Shown: positions 5,065 through 9,029 of the stretch, piece by piece | How the letters are laid out: every line of letters begins with the position of its first letter | Position numbering within the stretch: position 1 is the first letter of the stretch | Source: Methanomassiliicoccales archaeon | GTDB lineage: Archaea; Thermoplasmatota; Thermoplasmata; Methanomassiliicoccales; UBA472 | Length of the DNA stretch: 9,029 bases | Assembly (NCBI GenBank): GCA_013329565.1 | Contig: DUJZ01000181.1 | Span: forward strand, 1-9,029 | Direction of reading: 5' to 3' | Notes under the pieces: model-generated | Seen by the model: only the letters and a program-made list of their open reading frames with translations | What the model was told of the DNA's origin: nothing | The model's database searches: none | Made by a program: the position numbers and the translations under genes

Positions 5065-7464
5065 TTATGGTGCCTTCGGCAGCATGATAACGAACATCGA
5101 ACCCTTGCTGGGATCGCCCTTGATCCGGTCCTCCACCCATACCTTGCCCTGGTAGCGGTCCACGAGCGCTTTGACGACCGACAGCCCGAGCCCATGGCTC
5201 TCCGTCGCCATGCCGGTGTCCAGGTTCTCGAACCTCTGGAAGAGCTGCGGCTTGCGCTCCTCCGGTATTCCCTTCCCCCGGTCCCGGACCTCTACCCTCC
5301 AGTAGTCGGCGTCGCTGATGTGGTCCGGGCGCACGACGACCTCCACCTTGTTCATGTCGCCGTACTTGGCGGAGTTGTTGATGACGTTGTAGAACACGTC
5401 ACGGACCAGCGGATCGGCCAGGACCAGGGCGGTGCCTTCCGGGTATTGAAGCTCCAAGGGGATGTCGGAGAACAGGTAGGATGTTTTTATTTCTCGAACG
5501 ATGTCGTTCAACAGTGGAATTATGTCCACTGGCATCAGCTCGGCGTTGGCGTCCGACTCCAGGATGTTCCACAGCTTGCGGACGTCGGTGATCAGGTCGG
5601 AGATGTTCTGCGATTGCGCCAGGGCGCTCTTCACGTAGCGGCGCTGCCTCTCGTCCAGCTTGGGATCCTTGATCAGCATCTCCAGGAAACCGTGTATCGG
5701 GACGTTGTAGTTGGCGACGTCGTGCGTCAGCAGGATGTTGTATATCTTCTGGGCGGAGACCTTGGACTTGATGTCCTGGAAGCGGCCGGAGTTCTTGAGG
5801 GCCATGGCCGCGTGCAACGAGTAAAGCTCCATGAGCCGGTACTCGTCCTGGGTGAACGGTTTTCCCGGTACCTTCTCCAGGGTCATAACGCCGAGCATCT
5901 CGTCGCCTATCTTGAGGGGCACGCAGATGAGCGAGGAAGGCTCCTCCGGAGTGCCATCCACCTGCTTGGCCCTCTCGTCCAGGTCGGCCCTCTCCACCAG
6001 TTCCCCTTTTCCAGTTCGGGCGACGTCGCCGGTGATCCCCTCGCCCACGTTGATGGTGAACGCTTCCGGGTCCACCTCGTACCTGCTCAGGTATGTCAGA
6101 GGAACTAAACGGGTCCCGTCGCGGTCGAAGCCGTAGATGATGCAGTTGTCGCTCTCCACCAGCTCCTTGGCCTTGGACAGGATTATGTCCAGTACCTCGC
6201 GGTAATCCAGGGTGCTGGAGACGAGCCGGGATATCTCGAACAGCGTCTGGAACTCCGAGCCGACCCTCTGGTGGTGCTGGTTCAGCAGGGAGTAGAAGTA
6301 GATCATGACCATCTGGTTCGAGAACATCTGCAACGTCAGTTTCCGGGTCTCCAGGTCCTCGATTGGCGCTCTGTTTCCGAACAGCCCGGCACCGACGTAA
6401 TCGCCCCGGAAGCGCAACGGCAGGCAGACCAACGATTGGAAGCCCAGTTCGTTGGTCGCTTGGCAGCGATCCGCGTTCAGGGCCGAGCAGGTGCAGCTCT
6501 CCCCCTTGGCCATCTTCACCGCCAAAGAGCTGTCGCCCACCTGGGTCTCGAAAAGCTCTCGGGCTTGCTTGAAGTCTATGCCGGAGCAGAACAGCTGTGG
6601 CCGTCCGTCCCAGCCCAGCAAGCGCATTACGACGAAGTCCAAGCCCTCCCTTCTCAGGAGGTTGTCGAGCTCGCTCTGCAGCACCTCGTTGGGATTGCCC
6701 TCGGATATCATGCCGGTGGAAGATTCGGCGAGGAACATCAGGGCATCGTTGCCAGGACCCAGGCGGCCGCGCAGCATGGGCGGGTCGGCCACCGCCAGCA
6801 CCAGGTCCTTTCCGTCCCGCAGGAACGGGTGCAGAGACCAGGTGAGCTTGGCCGGGCGTCCCTGGACCTTCATCGACAGGGTCACGAACGACGGCAGGTC
6901 GGGTTGAACCAACGCCTTGACGACCTTCCTGGAATCTTCCTCGTCCCCGTGGAGAACGAACGAGATCTCCTTTCCCTCCAGGACGTCCCGGTCCACTTCC
7001 AGGAACCTCTGGAAAGGGGAGTTGGTGCTGATCATCTCTCCGTCGCGTGAATACACCATCACCAGGAGGTCGTGGTCCTGCAGGACGTCCATGACCAGGT
7101 CCAGGGTCAGTTCGCGCTTGTCGTCGTCCATCAGGAAGCCTATCAGGCTTACTCCGACTATCTCCTCCCTTTCCTTCACCGGGGTCATGGAGACCATGAA
7201 GCTCGCCTGGCCCAGATCCATTGCCAGACGTTCACGGTTGCTCTTGCCGCGCAGGCATTCCTGCAACGCAGCATCGATAGCCGGAGCTGTCCCGTTCTGT
7301 AAAAGTGAGATCAATGTGGTGCCCAGGAGGCGCGACTCGTCGGTGGCCAGGAGCGCCTCGACCGTGCGGTTGTAGTATTTCAGTCGGCCGTTGAGGTCCA
7401 ACGTGCAGATGATGGTCCGGCCTACGCGATCGCCCAACGCCCCTCTTCCCTCTCCTGAACTCAT
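5065..7464 (-). CDS. Soluble PAS-PAS-GAF-GAF sensor histidine kinase
   Basis: A 799-aa cytosolic kinase without membrane segments. Order: PAS about 12-112 (TIICTLDLNGRLKYYNRTVE); PAS about 120-230 (LLVMVYSRDGEMISTNSPFQ); a GAF-like domain about 245-392 with Cys293, Cys324, Cys326, Cys334 and Cys347; a standard GAF about 402-558 (VGEGITGDVARTGK, 473-486); dimerisation/phosphotransfer helices about 565-640 with His581 in LLTHDVANYN as likely phospho-acceptor; and an HATPase about 645-797. The ATPase has its N box at 693-701 (Asn693, Asn697), G1 DRGKGIP (728-734), F box LFQRF (741-745) and G2 GLGLS (758-762), all intact. It is the first gene of an operon with the receiver and the iron-sulfur flavoprotein. 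The ligand is not known; the cysteines suggest redox, metal or haem sensing. A weak ribosome site, AGGGGTG, lies 11 nt before ATG, so the start could shift slightly. Confidence 0.93.
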   Translation of the reverse strand: MSSGEGRGALGDRVGRTIICTLDLNGRLKYYNRTVEALLATDESRLLGTTLISLLQNGTAPAIDAALQECLRGKSNRERLAMDLGQASFMVSMTPVKEREEIVGVSLIGFLMDDDKRELTLDLVMDVLQDHDLLVMVYSRDGEMISTNSPFQRFLEVDRDVLEGKEISFVLHGDEEDSRKVVKALVQPDLPSFVTLSMKVQGRPAKLTWSLHPFLRDGKDLVLAVADPPMLRGRLGPGNDALMFLAESSTGMISEGNPNEVLQSELDNLLRREGLDFVVMRLLGWDGRPQLFCSGIDFKQARELFETQVGDSSLAVKMAKGESCTCSALNADRCQATNELGFQSLVCLPLRFRGDYVGAGLFGNRAPIEDLETRKLTLQMFSNQMVMIYFYSLLNQHHQRVGSEFQTLFEISRLVSSTLDYREVLDIILSKAKELVESDNCIIYGFDRDGTRLVPLTYLSRYEVDPEAFTINVGEGITGDVARTGKGELVERADLDERAKQVDGTPEEPSSLICVPLKIGDEMLGVMTLEKVPGKPFTQDEYRLMELYSLHAAMALKNSGRFQDIKSKVSAQKIYNILLTHDVANYNVPIHGFLEMLIKDPKLDERQRRYVKSALAQSQNISDLITDVRKLWNILESDANAELMPVDIIPLLNDIVREIKTSYLFSDIPLELQYPEGTALVLADPLVRDVFYNVINNSAKYGDMNKVEVVVRPDHISDADYWRVEVRDRGKGIPEERKPQLFQRFENLDTGMATESHGLGLSVVKALVDRYQGKVWVEDRIKGDPSKGSMFVIMLPKAP

Positions 7465-7760
7465 GCTGAACTATGCACCCCTGTTCCTTCCAGAACATTA
7501 TCGATTGTTCGGTTATGAATTATTCCCTCTGAACGTTGGACGAAAGGAAAAACGTGTGTCGTAGATGTGGTTCGTCGTTCGCAGATGTCCGATAAGAATA
7601 TTTTTCCATAAATTGAGTCGCCCAACGCTGCTATAAATCGGTAATTATTAAATTATCCAGCACTGATGATGCACAATATTTTGAAATGAATACATATCCA
7701 TCGGGACAATGCTCATATGAATCGCTATTATTATATAGTCAATCATAATTCCTTCGCTCA
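7465..7760. other. AT-rich divergent intergenic region
   Basis: No convincing gene is present. It should hold the kinase promoter on the minus strand: TATA-like candidates are ATTTATAG (complement of 7633-7640) and AAAATATTC (complement of 7587-7595 region). GAACA (7493-7497) and TGTTC (7506-7510) form a small dyad near the kinase start. GAACG (7531-7535) plus ACGAA (7540-7544) can pair with TTCGT (7571-7575) plus CGTTC (7576-7580), a 10-bp stem with a 4-nt bulge. The right end carries the TATA box of the candidate RNA. Confidence 0.5.
7731..7738 (+). promoter_or_regulatory. TATA box of the candidate small RNA
   Basis: TTATATAG is a close match to the archaeal TATA box. A start site about 26-27 bp from its centre falls at 7761, exactly the first base of the long helix of the candidate RNA. 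The upstream BRE position (CTATTA) is only a partial match. Confidence 0.55.
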
Positions 7761-7847
7761 GAGAGGACCCGTGCAAGGGACCCCCCACTATTCTCCTCCT
7801 AAAGAATAGTAACATTCCACCTTGCATCCCTTGGCGGGCCTCTTTTT
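7761..7847 (+). ncRNA. Candidate structured small RNA, about 87 nt, unknown family
   Basis: Seen in sequence: GAGAGG (7761-7766) pairs with CCTCTT (7839-7844, one G-T), CCC (7768-7770) with GGG (7836-7838), and CAAGGGA (7774-7780) with TCCCTTG (7827-7833), separated only by a bulged A and a small internal loop. Inside, ACTATTCT (7787-7794) and AGAATAGT (7803-7810) form a perfect 8-bp hairpin with loop CCTCCTAA. CCCCCC (7781-7786) and 7811-7826 stay single-stranded. TGCAAGG (7772-7778) can instead pair with CCTTGCA (7820-7826), so two exclusive states exist. A TATA box at 7731-7738 places the start at 7761 and TTTTT ends it. The exposed CCTCCT could pair with Shine-Dalgarno sites. It is not a tRNA (no T-arm motif) and resembles no riboswitch I know. 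It could be a trans-acting regulator or a leader attenuator of the gene at 7888. Confidence 0.55.
7836..7847 (+). terminator. Helix end plus T-run, likely 3' end of the small RNA
   Basis: The closing strand GGGCCTCTT of the long helix runs into TTTTT (7843-7847). Archaeal RNA polymerase stops readily at T-runs, so this is a plausible 3' end. It lies about 40 nt before the start of the next gene. Confidence 0.5.
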
Positions 7848-7859
7848 CTGTCACCTTCC

Positions 7860-7867
7860 TTATTTAG
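7860..7867 (+). promoter_or_regulatory. TATA box for a leaderless TIM-barrel gene
   Basis: TTATTTAG ends 20 bases before the ATG at 7888; the expected start site is near 7888-7890, so the message would begin at or beside its start codon. There is no Shine-Dalgarno site, which agrees with leaderless translation. This argues that the gene is transcribed separately from the small RNA. Confidence 0.45.
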
Positions 7868-7887
7868 ACCGATCGCGTTCACCGTTC

Positions 7888-8661
7888 ATGAACTCCCCCA
7901 TGCGCCTGGGAGCCATGGCCACCCTCCGGGACCACGAGATCGTCTCCGCCCTGAAGGTGGACTTCCTGGAGCTTCTTGTACTTCCGACGGACGGGTTATC
8001 GCAGATAAGGGGATTCTGCGACAGCTTCGACGGGGAGCTGATATTGCACGCTCCCGAAGAGCTGCCCGACGGAAGGATGCTGGACCTCGGTTCCACCGAT
8101 GCGTCCTGGAGGGAGGCGAGCGTGCGCCGCGTACGGGAGGTCACCAAGGCCGGAGAGGGTACGGCTCGCCCGGTGGTCATACACCCCGGCGGCATCACGG
8201 ATACGCCGAATAACGACACCTCCGAGATGATGGCCAGTTTGCGGACGTCGCTGGACGCGCTTCCTGATTATACCTGGCTGGAGAACATGCCGTTGCACTA
8301 CCATCACCGCGGACGGACGCTGTGTTCGAACCTGATGAGAACTCCGCAGGAAATGAAGCTGGTGGACGATCTGGTGGCCGGATTCACCGTGGACGTGTCC
8401 CACGCTTATCTGGGCGTCACGGATGATGGCAACGCCAACGTCCGGGCCATGTTCCAGGAGCTTGGCGAGGCGGTCCGCCACGTTCACCTTTCGGACGCTC
8501 GCCGTCCGGACGTGGAGGGCGTCATGATCGGGGACGGGGAGATCGACATGACCTTCCTTCCATATCTCAGGGGATTGCCCGTTCTTCTGGAGGTTTGGGA
8601 CGGGCATCTTAACGGCGGGGCGGGTTTCCGGGAGGCGTTGAAGCGCATGCGCGGGCAATAG
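7888..8661 (+). CDS. Xylose-isomerase-like TIM-barrel protein (sugar phosphate isomerase/epimerase family)
   Basis: The 257-aa product from ATG 7888 belongs to the AP-endonuclease-2/xylose-isomerase-like barrel superfamily. Likely metal ligands follow the family order: His54 (LILHAPEE), His99 (VVIHPGG), Glu132 (TWLENMP), Asp169 and His172 (TVDVSHAY), His200 (RHVHLSD), Asp216 in GDGEID, and Glu235 (LLEVWDG). The first strand is MRLGAMATL, so ATG 7900 is an alternative start; the frame open from TTG 7822 is not used because it crosses the small RNA and a TATA box. Members isomerise or epimerise sugars or cleave DNA at abasic sites; the substrate cannot be read from sequence. Its downstream neighbour after 82 bases is glycerol-1-phosphate dehydrogenase, which may be co-transcribed. 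A link to triose- or glycerol-phosphate supply is only a guess. Confidence 0.82.
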   Translation: MNSPMRLGAMATLRDHEIVSALKVDFLELLVLPTDGLSQIRGFCDSFDGELILHAPEELPDGRMLDLGSTDASWREASVRRVREVTKAGEGTARPVVIHPGGITDTPNNDTSEMMASLRTSLDALPDYTWLENMPLHYHHRGRTLCSNLMRTPQEMKLVDDLVAGFTVDVSHAYLGVTDDGNANVRAMFQELGEAVRHVHLSDARRPDVEGVMIGDGEIDMTFLPYLRGLPVLLEVWDGHLNGGAGFREALKRMRGQ

Positions 8662-8743
8662 GCCAGCATCGCGAACCGTTGCCAGAATACCGATAACTTC
8701 AAAAACTGCTATCGAGATAATAGGCGCCACCAGGGTGCTTGGA

Positions 8744-9029
8744 TTGGACGATGGAGATTTCACCAAGGCTCGCTCGATGCTTTTTCCGAGGCAGGTTCTG
8801 GCGGGTCACGACGTCATAGGCACGGTTCCCGATTCGTGCAAGGAATTCGGGCTCAGCGGCACCGCCCTCATCGTCACCGGCGACAAGACCATGAAGGTGG
8901 CCGGCAACGCCGTTCGGGACGGGCTCGTCGCCAACGGCTACGAGGTCCAGATCGTGAACGCCGGGGAAGCGACCAACGACAACCTGGATAAAGTCATGAA
9001 GGCCGCGCACGAGTGCAAGGCCGACTTCC
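8744..9029 (+). CDS. egsA: sn-Glycerol-1-phosphate dehydrogenase, 5' part (cut by window end)
   Basis: Ninety-five codons of the N-terminal Rossmann-like half are present. FPRQVLAGHDVIG matches the family's 'PRxVxxGxgVi' opening, TALIVTGDKTMKVAG the nucleotide-binding strand and loop, and AGEATNDNLDKVM the 'GEatxxnvdkv' segment. The enzyme reduces dihydroxyacetone phosphate to sn-glycerol-1-phosphate with NAD(P)H, the first step to archaeal ether lipids; the zinc-site residues lie beyond the window. The start is uncertain. TTG 8744 has AGGGTG at 8732-8737 six bases upstream and gives the usual 10-15 residues before the motif. ATG 8777 would give a very short N-terminus, and GTG 8735 lacks a ribosome site. 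Bacterial AraM is a homologue, but the context favours the archaeal enzyme. Confidence 0.85.
   Translation, partial: MDDGDFTKARSMLFPRQVLAGHDVIGTVPDSCKEFGLSGTALIVTGDKTMKVAGNAVRDGLVANGYEVQIVNAGEATNDNLDKVMKAAHECKADF

Noticed and set aside
4969..6108. 379-codon open frame on the plus strand opposite the histidine kinase
   Set aside because: It is antisense to a kinase with complete motifs; the product is His/Val/Leu-rich with no family resemblance, as expected from GC-rich codons read backwards.
6271..7050. 259-codon plus-strand frame opposite the kinase N-terminal half
   Set aside because: Same artefact: the complementary strand carries clear PAS and GAF domains.
7468..7534. Series of GAAC/GTTC words upstream of the kinase
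   Set aside because: The words are only 4 bp, their spacing is irregular, and most are expected by chance; only the GAACA/TGTTC dyad was kept as a note.
7660..7690. Box C/D-type small RNA suggested by CTGATGAT and CTGA
   Set aside because: The C box has the wrong first base and no properly spaced D/C'/D' boxes follow.
7761..7847. tRNA or known riboswitch at the structured RNA
   Set aside because: There is no cloverleaf, no GTTCNANNC T-arm and no recognisable TPP, FMN, fluoride or cobalamin core.
7648..7854. 68-codon minus-strand frame across the small-RNA locus
   Set aside because: It crosses strong RNA structure and AT-rich promoter DNA, has no family match and mixed composition; a shorter start with a GAAGGAA site (32 aa) is also unconvincing.
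1..9029. CRISPR arrays, insertion sequences, att sites
   Set aside because: No regularly spaced direct repeats, transposase or integrase motifs, or terminal inverted repeats were found.

Overview
The window reads as archaeal chromosome. The right edge carries the start of an sn-glycerol-1-phosphate dehydrogenase, the enzyme that sets archaeal lipid stereochemistry. Several genes are preceded by archaeal TATA-like boxes at the right distance, and Shine-Dalgarno sites match the archaeal 16S 3' end (GGTGAT, GGGAGG). Two iron-sulfur flavoproteins, a HisA-related protein and a soluble PAS/GAF histidine kinase fit an anaerobic euryarchaeote. A Thermoplasmata/Methanomassiliicoccales-type methanogen is my best guess from protein style, not a demonstrated assignment. 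Coding DNA is GC-rich; the two long non-coding stretches (1-304 and 7465-7887) are clearly AT-richer.

Layout. 1-304: AT-rich regulatory stretch with a 16-bp perfect palindrome, three phased GGAAAA/TTTTCC elements, a TATA-like box and a hairpin that covers the Shine-Dalgarno of the next gene. 305-733 (+): 142-aa protein of unknown function with a TPR-like helix pair. 713-1621 (-): RmlD-type NAD(P)-dependent sugar reductase, convergent and overlapping. 1718-4098 (+): iron-sulfur flavoprotein, then after 1 nt a zinc-ribbon/HisA-like fusion, then a PrsW-type intramembrane protease. 7464-4076 (-): PAS-PAS-GAF-GAF histidine kinase, single-domain response regulator, and a second iron-sulfur flavoprotein coupled to the regulator by an ATGA overlap. 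7465-7887: divergent intergenic region. 7888-8661 (+): xylose-isomerase-like TIM-barrel protein, probably leaderless. 8744-9029 (+): 5' part of glycerol-1-phosphate dehydrogenase, cut by the window end.

How it fits together. The minus-strand operon looks like a cytosolic signalling unit: a kinase whose first GAF domain is rich in cysteines, a receiver without DNA-binding output, and a redox flavoprotein translated in coupling with the receiver. A redox or oxygen response is a reasonable inference. The plus-strand unit also begins with an iron-sulfur flavoprotein, so two related redox proteins lie within 3 kb in different operons.

The most unusual item is a probable undescribed small structured RNA at about 7761-7847. 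It has a TATA box at the right spacing, a long multi-part helix closed at its own 5' and 3' ends, an inner 8-bp hairpin with CCTCCT in its loop (complementary to Shine-Dalgarno sequences), two mutually exclusive pairings, and a T-run at the 3' end.
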